64,000 bases of DNA, from assembly GCA_027492585.1 (NCBI GenBank), contig JAPUEK010000024.1, positions 1-64,000 of the forward strand, read 5' to 3'. Below the pieces are notes generated by a model. It had not been told where the DNA came from. It worked only from the letters and a program-made list of their open reading frames with translations, and made no database searches. Positions 1 to 8,980 of this stretch are shown piece by piece (the first letter of the stretch is position 1; every line of letters begins with the position of its first letter). Origin of the DNA: Paracoccaceae bacterium. GTDB lineage: Bacteria; Pseudomonadota; Alphaproteobacteria; Rhodobacterales; Rhodobacteraceae. The position numbers were made by a program, and so were the translations under genes.

Positions 1-482
1 ACCTCCGTCACCAACAGGCTGTCGGCCACGTCAAGCGCCTCCATGGCGATGTTGTTGATGAAGCGGGTGTTGGCGCCGATGCCACGCTGGGTCAGCTTGA
101 TGCCCTCCGGCCCGAGCCGCCGGGCCTCGTGGCCGCCCTTGCCGGGGGCGGAGCAGACGGCGAGCGTGCAGGTGGTCGTCGCCTCCGCCCGCCAGTCGCT
201 GCCGTTCGGAAGGTAAAGGCAATGCGGGGCGGTCTTCTCGAAGACATCCATGCGGTCGCCCATCACCCCCCAATCCTGCGCCCAGTCCTGTCCGGCGCCG
301 GTAACATGGGCCTTGCCTTCGACAAGGACCAGAATGACCTCGCGGTCGCCGGTCGTTTCCGCCGCGACCTGTCCCGGCGACAAGCGGTAAAGCCCGAAGC
401 CGACATAGCCCCAGCCGGCGCTTTCCGGGGTGATGTCATGGACCTTGCCGGCGCTGCCGCTGGGTTTCCGCAAAAGATCCAT
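1..482 (-). CDS. iolB: 5-deoxy-glucuronate isomerase IolB (3' end outside window)
   Basis: About 160 N-terminal residues are visible; the gene runs off the left edge, so the C-terminal part is missing. The protein opens MDLLRKPSG and reads through VHDITPESAGWGYVGFGLY, typical of the KduI/IolB isomerase family, which converts 5-deoxy-D-glucuronate to 5-dehydro-2-deoxy-D-gluconate in myo-inositol breakdown in the cytoplasm. The ATG lies only two bases after the iolD stop codon, so it is the next gene of the iol operon. In many rhizobia iolE sits between iolD and iolB; here it does not. Confidence 0.93.
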   Translation of the reverse strand, partial: MDLLRKPSGSAGKVHDITPESAGWGYVGFGLYRLSPGQVAAETTGDREVILVLVEGKAHVTGAGQDWAQDWGVMGDRMDVFEKTAPHCLYLPNGSDWRAEATTTCTLAVCSAPGKGGHEARRLGPEGIKLTQRGIGANTRFINNIAMEALDVADSLLVTE

Positions 483-484
483 GG

Positions 485-2311
485 TCAGTCCGCCCGTTGC
501 AGCGCCGTCGCCGCCTCATAGCCCTCGCGGGCCTCCCGCACTTCGGCGCGCGAGGAAACCTCCGGCACCGCCACATCCCACCAGAAGCCCCCCGCCTCGG
601 TCGAGGGCCAGGGATCGGTGTCGATCACGATCACCACCGGGATCGTCGCCGATTTCGCCTCCGCCAGAGCCGCTTCCAGCTCGGCGATGGAGCCCGCCTT
701 GACCGCCCGCGCGCCCATGGCCGCCGCATGGGCCACGAAGTCGATATGGGAGGGGTTCACATGATGGCTCTGGTCGAGAAGGTTGTTGAAGCCCGCCCCG
801 CCCGTCGCCTTCTGGAGCCGGTTGATGCAGCCATAGCCACGGTTGTCGGTCAGCACGACGGTAAAGGGAATACCCATCATCACCGCCGTCGCCAGTTCCG
901 AATTGGCCATCATGTAGCTGCCGTCGCCGACCATGCAGATCACATCCGCCTCCGGCCGGGCCATCTTGATGCCGATGGCCCCGGCGATCTCGTAGCCCAT
1001 GCAGGAAAAGCCGTATTCCATGTGATAGCCGCCCTGCGCGGCATCCCAGATCTTGTGCAGCTCGCCCGGCATGGTGCCAGCCGCCCCCATCACCACCGTC
1101 GCGCGACCGGCGGAGCGGTTGACCGCCCCGATCACCTGCGCGTCGGTCGCAAGGGCATTGCCGGAGGAGGGCGCCGCCTTCACCGCCGCCGTGGCCGCCG
1201 CCCAATCGGCCTGCAATCCGGCAGGCGCGGCCCATTTCTGCGATCCCAAAGCCTTGCCAAGGGCTTGCAGCGCGACCTTCGCATCGGAGACGAGGTTGAG
1301 CGCCCCGTGCTTGTAGGCATCATAGGCCGCCACGTTGATCGACAGGATCCGCCGCTCCGGGTTGCGGAACAAGGACCAGCTCGCCGTGGTGAAATCCTGG
1401 AACCGCGTGCCGAGACCGATCACCAGATCGGCCGCCCCGCAGACGATATTGGCGCTTTCCGCCCCGGTCACGCCCACCGGGCCGAAGTTCAGCCCGTGAT
1501 CATGGGCAAGCGCCGATTTGCCGCCCTGCGTCTCCACCACCGGGATGCCATGGGCGGCGGCAAAGGCGGCCAGCTCCGCCTCCGCCCCGGAATAGATCAC
1601 CCCGCCCCCGGCGACGATCACCGGCGCCTTCGCGGCCTTGATCGCGGCGATCGCCTCGGCCAGCTCCGCCGCATCGGGCTCGGGGCGGCGGATCTTCCAA
1701 ACCTTCGGCGTGAAGAAAGAGGCCGGGTAATCATAGGCTTCGGCCTGCACATCCTGACAGAAGGCCAGCGTCACCGGCCCGCAATCGGCCGGGTCCGTCA
1801 TCACCCGCAGCGCCCGCGGCAGCGCGGTCAGCAGGTGTTCCGGCCGCGAGATCCGGTCGAAGTAGCGGCTCACCGGGCGGAAGCAGTCGTTCACCGACAG
1901 GGCGCCGTCGTTGAAATCCTCCAGCTGCTGCAACACCGGATCGGGCGCGCGATTGGCAAAGACATCGCCCGGAATGATCAGCACCGGCAGGCGGTTCACA
2001 TGGGCAAGCGCCGCCGCCGTCACCACGTTCAGCGCCCCCGGCCCGATGGAGGTCGTCACCGCCATCGCCCGCCGCCGTTTCTTCGCCTTGGCATAGGCGA
2101 TGGCAGCATGGGCCATGGTCTGCTCGTTATGGCCGCGCCAGGTCGGGAAGACATCGCGGTGGGCTTCAAGCGCCTCGCCGATCCCGGCCACGTTGCCATG
2201 GCCGAAGATCGCCCAGATGCCTTCGAGGAACCTTTCGCCCTCTTCGGTCATCTGCACCGAAAGCCAGCGGACCATGGCTTGAGCGGCAGTCAGTCTGATG
2301 GTGGTGATCAT
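485..2311 (-). CDS. iolD: 3D-(3,5/4)-trihydroxycyclohexane-1,2-dione hydrolase IolD
   Basis: 608 aa, the normal length for this thiamine-diphosphate enzyme, which opens the cyclohexane ring of the inositol pathway intermediate. The N-terminal TPP-binding domain carries a Glu in RGHNEQTMAHAA. The C-terminal domain carries the metal/TPP motif GDG at about residue 462 with the matching Asn near 490 (LTDNRGYG). The start ATG overlaps the iolC stop as ATGA, so translation is probably coupled. A longer upstream frame exists but lies inside iolC. The final product, after iolB and the iolC kinase, leads towards malonate semialdehyde and acetyl-CoA. Confidence 0.96.
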   Translation of the reverse strand: MITTIRLTAAQAMVRWLSVQMTEEGERFLEGIWAIFGHGNVAGIGEALEAHRDVFPTWRGHNEQTMAHAAIAYAKAKKRRRAMAVTTSIGPGALNVVTAAALAHVNRLPVLIIPGDVFANRAPDPVLQQLEDFNDGALSVNDCFRPVSRYFDRISRPEHLLTALPRALRVMTDPADCGPVTLAFCQDVQAEAYDYPASFFTPKVWKIRRPEPDAAELAEAIAAIKAAKAPVIVAGGGVIYSGAEAELAAFAAAHGIPVVETQGGKSALAHDHGLNFGPVGVTGAESANIVCGAADLVIGLGTRFQDFTTASWSLFRNPERRILSINVAAYDAYKHGALNLVSDAKVALQALGKALGSQKWAAPAGLQADWAAATAAVKAAPSSGNALATDAQVIGAVNRSAGRATVVMGAAGTMPGELHKIWDAAQGGYHMEYGFSCMGYEIAGAIGIKMARPEADVICMVGDGSYMMANSELATAVMMGIPFTVVLTDNRGYGCINRLQKATGGAGFNNLLDQSHHVNPSHIDFVAHAAAMGARAVKAGSIAELEAALAEAKSATIPVVIVIDTDPWPSTEAGGFWWDVAVPEVSSRAEVREAREGYEAATALQRAD

Positions 2312-4215
2312 GCGGCTTCTCCCCTGCCCTTGCGGGCCTCGTCCCAGATGCCGCAAAGGCGGCGGAAATTGGCGGCCATGGTGGCCACGGCGGCGGCATC
2401 GTCGATCTTTCCGGCCAGCCAGTCGCGCCCGGCATGGCCGTGGATGGTGCGGCCGACCGCAAAGCCTTTTACCAGCGGATAGGCGGCGGCAAGGCGGAAG
2501 GCGCTCGCCAGCTCTGCCTCGGACTGTCCGAGACCCAGAACCACGATACCCTGCACATGCGGGTCGCGGGCAAGGATCGCCCCGCAGGTCGCCGCCCAGG
2601 CGGCATCGGTCTGCATCGGCTCCAGCTTCCACCAGTCCGGATAAATGCCGATGTCATAAAAGCGCTCGATCAGCCGGGCCGTCGTCGCATCATCGACCGG
2701 ACCGACCTTCGACGGGATCACTTCCAGCAGGAACTCCAGACGGTTGCGGCGGCAGGCCTCGAAGAGCCGGGTGATCACCGCCTCCTGTTCAGCCCGCATT
2801 TCCACCGCATCCTCGGGATGGCAGAAGCAGAGCACCTTCACCACATGCTCCAGCGGCCATTCGGACAGGCCGCCGTAATCGGCCCCCAGCTCCGGTTCCA
2901 GCGTCAGCGGGCGCGATCCGGGCCATTCCACCGGACGGCCGATCCACAGCCCCTGCCCCGCCGCGCGGTGCAGCGCCGCCTTGCCGAGCCGGTTGTCGCA
3001 CAGAAGCCCGTAACCCTCCCGCCCCTGCGCGACCTGAAGGGTGGCCTCAAGGCACAGCTCCTTGAACCGCCCGATCCGGTCGGGCGAGGCCCCCGGCAAT
3101 TCCTCCATCTGCGAGCGGTGATCGAAGGCAAAGGCCCGCACGGCATCCCATTGCTTGCGCCGGTTGGTGGACCAGTGGATCTGCTCCAGGGCCGCGTCCT
3201 TCCGCAGGGCCGGGGCCAGCACGCCGCGCGCGAGGAAGAACTGCAATTCCTCCCAGCTCGGATAGGCCGGGGTGCAGCCGTGACGGCTGACCGCGAACGC
3301 CCCGCAGGCATTGGCGTATTTGAGCGCCACCGGCCAGGGTTCGTCATCGAGCCAGCCGCGCGTGAGGCCGGACATGAAGCCATCCCCCGCACCGAGAACG
3401 TTGAAGACCTCGATCGGAAAGCCCGGCCCGGTCTCTCCCTCGTCCAGCGTGTCGGGAATGGCGCCGGTGAAGGCCACCGCCCCCATCGGGCCGCGCTTGC
3501 ACACCAGCACCGCCCCCGACACCGCCCGCACCGCGCGCAGCGCGGCGATGGTGTCGGTGGAGCCGCCGGCGATGTGGAACTCCTCCTCCGTGCCGACGAT
3601 CAGATCGAAGAGGCCGAGCGTTCCCTGAAGTTTCGCCGTCACCGCCGCACTTTCGATGAAGCGGCTTTCGCCTTCGCCATGGCCCGCCAGCCCCCAGAGG
3701 TTCGGCCGGTAGTCGATGTCGAGCGCCGTCCGCGCGCCATGCGCCCGCGCCAGCCGCAGGGCCTTCAGCACCGCCGCCTCGGTGCGCGGATGCGACAGAT
3801 GGGTGCCGGTGGCGATCACCGACCGGGCGGAGGCGATGTGATCCTCGGCGATATCCGCCTCGCAAAGCGCCATATCCGCGCAATTCTCGCGGTAGAAGAT
3901 CAGCGGAAACTGCTTGTCGTCGCGGATGCCCAGAAGGACGAGCGCGGTCAGCCGCTCCGGATCGGTGACGAGGCCGCGGACATCCACCCCCTCGCGTTGC
4001 AGTTCCTCGCGGATGAAGCGGCCCATGTGCTCATCCCCGACCCGGCTGATCAGCGCCGAACGCAGCCCGAGCCGCGCCATGCCCGCCGCCATATTGGTGG
4101 GCGAGCCACCGATATATTTCTGGAAAGAGCCCATGTCCTCCAGCCGTCCGCCGATCTGCGCGCCGTAAAGATCGACCGAGGCGCGGCCAATTGTGATGAC
4201 ATCAAGGGCTTTCAT
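2308..4215 (-). CDS. iolC: 5-dehydro-2-deoxygluconokinase IolC fused to a DUF2090 domain
   Basis: 635 aa. Residues 1 to about 325 are a PfkB-type sugar kinase with the catalytic GAGD signature at 275-278, phosphorylating 5-dehydro-2-deoxygluconate. Residues from about 335 to the end form a DUF2090 domain, which resembles class I aldolases and in proteobacteria is often fused to IolC. It may perform the following aldolase (IolJ) step, but that is inference. The start MKALDVITIGRASVDLYG is chosen because it matches family N-termini; a longer TTG frame would run through the operator at 4292-4305. It follows iolR on the same strand after about 118 bp containing that operator. Confidence 0.95.
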   Translation of the reverse strand: MKALDVITIGRASVDLYGAQIGGRLEDMGSFQKYIGGSPTNMAAGMARLGLRSALISRVGDEHMGRFIREELQREGVDVRGLVTDPERLTALVLLGIRDDKQFPLIFYRENCADMALCEADIAEDHIASARSVIATGTHLSHPRTEAAVLKALRLARAHGARTALDIDYRPNLWGLAGHGEGESRFIESAAVTAKLQGTLGLFDLIVGTEEEFHIAGGSTDTIAALRAVRAVSGAVLVCKRGPMGAVAFTGAIPDTLDEGETGPGFPIEVFNVLGAGDGFMSGLTRGWLDDEPWPVALKYANACGAFAVSRHGCTPAYPSWEELQFFLARGVLAPALRKDAALEQIHWSTNRRKQWDAVRAFAFDHRSQMEELPGASPDRIGRFKELCLEATLQVAQGREGYGLLCDNRLGKAALHRAAGQGLWIGRPVEWPGSRPLTLEPELGADYGGLSEWPLEHVVKVLCFCHPEDAVEMRAEQEAVITRLFEACRRNRLEFLLEVIPSKVGPVDDATTARLIERFYDIGIYPDWWKLEPMQTDAAWAATCGAILARDPHVQGIVVLGLGQSEAELASAFRLAAAYPLVKGFAVGRTIHGHAGRDWLAGKIDDAAAVATMAANFRRLCGIWDEARKGRGEAA

Positions 4216-4291
4216 CTCTATCCTCCAGAGCGCAGGGCGGCAGACTTCCGGCAGGAACATGAGGCCGGGACTCAGGCTTGGGCCAGATTTT

Positions 4292-4305
4292 GGAATTTTT
4301 ATTCC
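4292..4305. promoter_or_regulatory. putative IolR operator upstream of iolC
   Basis: GGAATTTTTATTCC, an exact GGAA-N6-TTCC inverted repeat in the 118-bp iolR-iolC gap, about 77 bp before the iolC start. The same pattern is described for IolR of rhizobia, a RpiR-family repressor. A second copy lies before iolR (5209-5222). Binding is inferred. Confidence 0.75.
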
Positions 4306-4333
4306 ATTCTTCCGCAAAGCGAAAGAGAATTCT

Positions 4334-5164
4334 TCACCCTCGCGCAGAACCGACCGCGACGGCCAGCGTCATGGCGAGCGCGATGGTGGCCGAGAGCGAA
4401 CGGAAAGCGCCGAAATCCACCTCCTGCACCATCAGCACCGCCGAAGCGGCGCGGATCAGCGGGCTGGTCGGCAGATCGGTCAGCGCCACCACCGGCAGGC
4501 CGCGCTGCTGCGCGTCAAGGGCAAGGGCGACGGTCTCGGTGGAATAGGGCGCGAAGGTGATGGCAAGGACCGCATCGCCGGGCCGCAGGGCAAAGCGGTG
4601 GTCCAGCTTGCCCACCCCGTCATGCAGCATCGCTGGAACCGCCATCTTCTCAAAGACATAGGCGAGATAGCTCGACACCGGAAAAGCGCGGCGAAGACCG
4701 ACGATGTGAATGGTTTCCGCCCGGCTGAGAAGCTGCACCGCCTGGGAAAGCGCCGCCTCGTCCACCGATTTCGCCAGAGCCTCCAGCGAGAGCCGCCCCG
4801 CTTCGATGAACTCTCCGAGCAGGGCGGAGGGGCTGCCCGCCTCCCCCGCCTTGAGGTTCTGGAGCCGGGTGGAATAATCGGGCCAGCCCGGCGAATAGGC
4901 CTCGCGGAAAAGGCGCTGCATTTCGGAAAAGCCCGAAAAGCCAAGGATCTGGCAAAAGCGCATAAGGGCAGAGGGCGGCACGTCGGCCCCCGCCGCCAGT
5001 TCCGCCACGGTGGAGACAGCGATGCGGTCGGTATTGGCGGCGATGTAATCGGCGCATTGGCGCAGGCGGCGCGGCAGGCGCTCGGCAAGATCGGCGAGCC
5101 GGTCCCGGAATTCCTCCACCGTGGCCGGGGCGGAAAGCGGCGGGGGGTCGGCGGTCTCGTCCAT
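4334..5164 (-). CDS. iolR: RpiR-family transcriptional regulator, probable IolR
   Basis: 276 aa. An N-terminal RpiR helix-turn-helix covers about residues 10-85 (VSTVAELAAGADVPPSALMR) and a SIS sugar-phosphate-binding domain covers about 120-255. This class senses phosphorylated sugars; its place at the head of iolC-iolD-iolB makes it the likely inositol repressor. ATG at 5164 is preferred because AAAGG lies six bases upstream. ATG at 5170 abuts the AAAGG, and the longer TTG start at 5215 would overlap the operator at 5209-5222. Likely regulation is autorepression plus repression of iolC through the GGAA-N6-TTCC sites. Confidence 0.88.
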   Translation of the reverse strand: MDETADPPPLSAPATVEEFRDRLADLAERLPRRLRQCADYIAANTDRIAVSTVAELAAGADVPPSALMRFCQILGFSGFSEMQRLFREAYSPGWPDYSTRLQNLKAGEAGSPSALLGEFIEAGRLSLEALAKSVDEAALSQAVQLLSRAETIHIVGLRRAFPVSSYLAYVFEKMAVPAMLHDGVGKLDHRFALRPGDAVLAITFAPYSTETVALALDAQQRGLPVVALTDLPTSPLIRAASAVLMVQEVDFGAFRSLSATIALAMTLAVAVGSARG

Positions 5165-5208
5165 GATCATCCTTTGCGCGATGGCCCGGCGCGCGGAGCC
5201 CGCGGCAT

Positions 5209-5222
5209 GGAACAAATATTCC
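5209..5222. promoter_or_regulatory. putative IolR operator upstream of iolR
   Basis: GGAACAAATATTCC, a second exact GGAA-N6-TTCC inverted repeat, about 45 bp upstream of the chosen iolR start. Together with 4292-4305 it gives one operator before each transcription unit of the iol cluster, which fits autoregulation. Confidence 0.72.
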
Positions 5223-5949
5223 AGACCGCAGGTCTCAAGCGCGTCAAGCCTGACGCAGAAGGGGTAGCGGCTGGGGCAGGTGTGTCAAGCCCCGGAGGAT
5301 GGCGGGACCGACCGGCATCCGCGCCGGGCCAGACCGAGGAGGCTGAGGCCCCCTTCACGGCCAGCCCGCACGGATCAGCAATGCGGCCGCGTTCGCCGTG
5401 CCGGGCCGCGGCGCTTTCACCGGCGCCCCGGCCGCCTCACCCCTTACCTACGCAGGGCATCCCTCCTTCAGGAGGGAAGGGGATGCAGACCGATGAGGCC
5501 CGTCAGCCGCCAAAAGATTGCTGTTTCCGGTTGAGAGTGCTGCCCCCTTGCAGGGAAGATTGCCTTGCCCATTCGGCATCTTTCCCGCCTCGGCAGGAAA
5601 CCCGAGCCCTGCTCTGCATCGGTCCCAGCCGCAGCACACAGCCCAAGGCCATCAGCAGGCAAACGGAAACGGGACAGGCCCCCGATCCTTGCCCGCCCCA
5701 GCAGTTTCCCCACCCCGCAGGGCAGGCGATACGGGGAGAACAGGCCGCAGGACGGCTCCCTGCCCCTCTCGAAGAGCGTTCCCCCCCGCAGATCGTTCGC
5801 CGGAAGCGTTTCTGGGGCGGATGCTCGGACGCATTCGCTTCCGCCCAAGCGGGAAACAGAACGTGTTTCCCGGTCCGCCCACGAAGTGGGCTGGCTCCCC
5901 ACGGAAGCACAAGGCCAACGCGCGCGGTGCCAGACGTTTGGCCTGCCCC
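5223..5949. other. intergenic stretch with no supported gene
   Basis: About 730 bases between iolR and the holin gene. Open frames on both strands are proline/arginine-rich and resemble no family known to me. A short hairpin CCCTCC-TTCA-GGAGGG lies near 5460-5475. I see no RNA gene. It may hold the 3' end of the holin transcript and the iolR promoter. Confidence 0.5.
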
Positions 5950-6426
5950 TTACCCCTGCCCCTCCCGCCACTCGGCAAGCGCCGCATTCTCCTCGCCCGC
6001 CGGGGTCGGCGCGGCCGCGCCCGCACCCGGACGGGTACGAAAGTAATGCGTCTCGCGCGCTCCGAAGTAGAAGGCCACCACCGCCCCGAGCAGCCACCAG
6101 AGCGGCTCCGGCACGGCATTGAGCCCGACCATGCGGAAGGCGAAGGCCTGCGGGTCCATCATCGCATAGATGAAAAGCCCGATGGTCCCGAAGGCCAGAA
6201 GCGGGCGCGGCAGGCGGTTCAGCCCGTTCACCGCCCGGTCGAACCAGCCGAGGGAGGGAAGCTGGAACTCCAGCCCGAGCTCCTGCAGGGCCGCCATCTG
6301 CGCCTCTGCGGAAAGTTCCATCCGCCGCGTGGCCGACGGCATGAAGACCTCCGCCACCCCCTTGGCCGCAGAGCCCAAAGCCGTCACCGCCGACGGCCCG
6401 CCCACCAGTTTGTCGATCATGCCCAT
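5950..6426 (-). CDS. holin of the gene-transfer-agent '3TM' type
   Basis: 158 aa. It matches the PF11351-type holin family used for release of Rhodobacter gene transfer agents: a charged N-terminal half with GWFDRAVNGLNRLPRPLLA, then two clear membrane spans (about 78-92 and 107-124) and a hydrophilic tail. It would form inner-membrane pores that let the endolysin reach the wall. The start overlaps the end of the endolysin gene by ten bases, so the two are translated together; an in-frame ATG at 6420 is an alternative. No phage structural genes are nearby, as for the R. capsulatus GTA lysis pair rcc00555/rcc00556. Confidence 0.82.
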   Translation of the reverse strand: MGMIDKLVGGPSAVTALGSAAKGVAEVFMPSATRRMELSAEAQMAALQELGLEFQLPSLGWFDRAVNGLNRLPRPLLAFGTIGLFIYAMMDPQAFAFRMVGLNAVPEPLWWLLGAVVAFYFGARETHYFRTRPGAGAAAPTPAGEENAALAEWREGQG

Positions 6427-7028
6427 GCCGCCACCCGTGCCTTGTGCTGCGCCTCGGTCAGCCGGTATTTCGGCGCCATGAATTCTTCCGCCCGCGTGAT
6501 CCAGCCGCCCTTGCCGCCATCCTTGCGCCGGGCATATTTGCGGCTCGCCGGGCGGGCATCGGCCAGCCCGTAGTAATAGTTGCGCCGCGCGATCCCGTAG
6601 GCATCGGCCAGATGGTTCGGCGCCGCCTCATAGGCGAGTTGCGCCGCCCGGATGGTCTGCGGCCCGATCTGGCCATCCGGATCGCAGGCGAAGCCCATCT
6701 GGGCCAGCAGCCGTTGCAGCACCTTCACCGCATTGGCCCCGGCATTGACATACATGTCGAAGACCGAGGGCTGGAGCACCTCCGGCAGGGAGCCGATCCC
6801 GGTGCGGGTGAAGAAATGCTCCACATAGATGCCGACCGCCTGATGGCGGGTCAGGCGGCGGATATCCTCCGCGTCGATCCGCCCCTCTCCGGTCAGGTCG
6901 ATGCCGAGCCGCCGCAGCGTGCCGAGCGTCACGCCGAAATTGGTGGCCCCGCCCGGATCATCGGGATCGTTCACGAAGCCGCCCTCGCGGGCGACGATCT
7001 CTTCGGCAAGTTCGGTGACGGTTTTCAT
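6417..7028 (-). CDS. GTA-type endolysin, glycoside hydrolase family 108
   Basis: 203 aa. The N-terminal GH108 (N-acetylmuramidase) domain holds the catalytic Glu in VAREGGFVNDPDDPGGATNF. The C-terminal half is a PG_binding_3-type domain (CDPDGQIGPQTIRAAQ). No signal peptide is evident, so export should depend on the overlapping holin gene. It is expected to cut peptidoglycan for release of phage-like gene transfer agents. The pair lies outside any capsid cluster, next to ccmE, which suggests a dedicated lysis cassette rather than a prophage remnant. A weak CtrA-like half site (TTAA at 7073-7076) lies about 45 bp upstream. Confidence 0.86.
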   Translation of the reverse strand: MKTVTELAEEIVAREGGFVNDPDDPGGATNFGVTLGTLRRLGIDLTGEGRIDAEDIRRLTRHQAVGIYVEHFFTRTGIGSLPEVLQPSVFDMYVNAGANAVKVLQRLLAQMGFACDPDGQIGPQTIRAAQLAYEAAPNHLADAYGIARRNYYYGLADARPASRKYARRKDGGKGGWITRAEEFMAPKYRLTEAQHKARVAAWA

Positions 7029-7097
7029 GCGGACCCCCGGCTGGAAACGGGAGCCATGCTGGACGCGCAGCCTTAAGACCGGCTAATGCAGCGGGCG

Positions 7098-7577
7098 CTA
7101 CTTCGCCTTCGGGTCCACATAGACCCCCTGTTCCTTCAGGCTGTCGATGACCTCCTTGGGCATGTAGGTCTCGTCATGCTTGGCGAGGATCTCTGTCGCC
7201 ACGAACACTCCGCCCTGCATGGAGCCGGTGCCGACCACGCCCTGCCCCTCCTCGAACAGATCGGGAAGGACGCCGGTATAGGTCACCGGCACCGACTGGT
7301 TGGTATCGGTGACGCGGAAGGTGATCGCCTCGCCCTGACCGCGCACGAGGCTGCCCTCCTCCACCAGCCCGCCGATGCGGAAGACCTCGCCCACCGCGGG
7401 CGGATCGCTCAGCACCTGGCTCGGCGAACGGAAGAAGTTGATGCCGTCGCGCATCGCATAGCCGATGAGCGCGGTGGAAATGACCAAAGCCGCAAAGGCC
7501 AGCAGCACGATCTGGATGCGCCGCTGCTTCTTCAGCCCCTTCATGCCGCGGAACGGGCGTCGTGCCGTCGCTTCCAT
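7098..7577 (-). CDS. ccmE: cytochrome c maturation heme chaperone CcmE
   Basis: 159 aa. A single N-terminal membrane anchor (IQIVLLAFAALVISTALIGYA) is followed by a periplasmic OB-fold. The covalent heme-binding His134 and the conserved Tyr138 lie in AKHDETYMP. CcmE takes heme from CcmC/D and hands it to the CcmF/H lyase for attachment to c-type cytochromes. ATG at 7577 is chosen because it gives the usual length and has GGGAGAG upstream; a longer in-frame start adds 23 unlikely residues. It lies between argC and the endolysin, all on the minus strand; other ccm genes are not here. Confidence 0.96.
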   Translation of the reverse strand: MEATARRPFRGMKGLKKQRRIQIVLLAFAALVISTALIGYAMRDGINFFRSPSQVLSDPPAVGEVFRIGGLVEEGSLVRGQGEAITFRVTDTNQSVPVTYTGVLPDLFEEGQGVVGTGSMQGGVFVATEILAKHDETYMPKEVIDSLKEQGVYVDPKAK

Positions 7578-7665
7578 GGTTCTCTCCCGCTCCACGTTCC
7601 GGCTCCTTCTGGCGCAAACCGGCCCCCGCGCCTTGATCCGGGTCAAGGCGCGGCCAAATACCCGC

Positions 7666-8694
7666 TCAGGGGAAGAGCGGCGCCAGCCTCAGGCCCACCG
7701 TCTCCTCGATGCCGAGCATGAGGTTCGCATTCTGGATCGCCTGCCCGGAGGACCCCTTGGTCAGATTGTCCAGCACCGCCACCACCAGCACCCGGCCGGG
7801 AAGACGGTCGCCCACCACCCCGATATGGCAATAGTTGGAGCCGGCGATGTCGCGTGTCGAGGGGAGTGCGCCAAAAGGCAGCACTTCAAGGAACGGCTCT
7901 TCGGCATAGGCGGCGGCGAGCGTGGCGTGAACCTCCTTCGCATCGCCCTTCACATAGATCGAGGCGAGGATGCCGCGGTTCATCGGCAAGAGATGCGGGG
8001 TGAACTGCACCAGCACCGGCCGCCCGGCGATCCGTGAGAACTCCTGATCGAACTCCCCCAGATGCCGGTGCTTGCCGCCCGCCGAATAGCTGTGGGTCCC
8101 GCCCGACAGCTCGGCATGAAGGAGGTTCTCCTTCAGGCTGCGCCCCGCACCCGAAACCCCGGCCTTGAGGTCGATGAGGATGTCATCCAGGTCGATCACC
8201 CCGGCGGCGATCAGCGGCCGCAGGGCGAACTGCCCGGTCGCGGCATTGCAGCCGGTGCCGGCCACCAGCCGCGCCCCCCGGATCTCGTCGCGGTAGAATT
8301 CGGTCAGCCCGTAGACCGCCTCCTTCTGCAACTCCGGCGCGGTATGGGGCTGGCCATACCATTTCTCATATTCCGCCACGTCCCGCAGCCGGAAATCCGC
8401 CGAAAGATCGACGATCTTCAGATCGCGCGGCAGGGCGGAGATCACCTGCTGGGTGGTGGCATGGGGCAGCGCGCAGAAGCACAGATCGACGGCGGAGAAA
8501 TCCACATCCTCGATCTTGCAGAGCCTGGGCAGGTCCAGGTGGCGCAGGAAGGGAAAGACCTCCGCCATGCTCTGCCCGGCCTTGCGGTCGGCGGTCAGCG
8601 CCACGATCTCCATCTCGGGATGGGTGGCGATCAGACGCACAAGCTCCGCCCCGGTATAGCCCGAGGCGCCGAGGATTGCGATGCGATGGCTCAT
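7666..8694 (-). CDS. argC: N-acetyl-gamma-glutamyl-phosphate reductase ArgC
   Basis: 342 aa. An N-terminal Rossmann fold ([20 protein letters not shown]) is followed by a dehydrogenase domain. It catalyses the NADPH-dependent third step of arginine synthesis. The active-site Cys lies in AGTGCNAATG instead of the textbook PGCYPT; from memory the same variant occurs in other Rhodobacteraceae ArgC proteins, so I do not read it as inactivation. [11 protein letters not shown] and [13 protein letters not shown] are also typical. Other arg genes are absent from the window. Upstream lies a long repeat-rich gap. Confidence 0.96.
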   Translation of the reverse strand: MSHRIAILGASGYTGAELVRLIATHPEMEIVALTADRKAGQSMAEVFPFLRHLDLPRLCKIEDVDFSAVDLCFCALPHATTQQVISALPRDLKIVDLSADFRLRDVAEYEKWYGQPHTAPELQKEAVYGLTEFYRDEIRGARLVAGTGCNAATGQFALRPLIAAGVIDLDDILIDLKAGVSGAGRSLKENLLHAELSGGTHSYSAGGKHRHLGEFDQEFSRIAGRPVLVQFTPHLLPMNRGILASIYVKGDAKEVHATLAAAYAEEPFLEVLPFGALPSTRDIAGSNYCHIGVVGDRLPGRVLVVAVLDNLTKGSSGQAIQNANLMLGIEETVGLRLAPLFP

Positions 8695-8980
8695 GGCGAA
8701 CTCCTGTGCGAAGACCTGAAGGATCGCGCGTTACTTGCGGCGATTTCCCGAGCGTTGCAAGCCGGATCGCGCCCGGCCCCAGCCGCCCGGCGGAAATATC
8801 GCGTGACCTCCGAAGGAACCGCGCCGCCCCTCCTCCTCCCACTCTTCCCGGCGCCAAAGACCAGTGGAGTCTGACAGCCGCTTCGCCGCCGGTCCGAAAA
8901 CAGCACGGCTTCGCCCCCAAATCGCATGGCATCTGAAACCGCTTCCGAGGCGAGCGCCCAAGGCGAACCAAAGCCCCTCC

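Noticed and set aside
497-2482. Long plus-strand open frame opposite iolD/iolC
   Set aside because: It is the antisense shadow of GC-rich coding sequence, Arg/His-rich, and overlaps two certain genes.
5518-6573. Plus-strand open frames over the iolR-holin gap
   Set aside because: Pro/Arg-rich, no ribosome site, and they run through the holin and endolysin genes.
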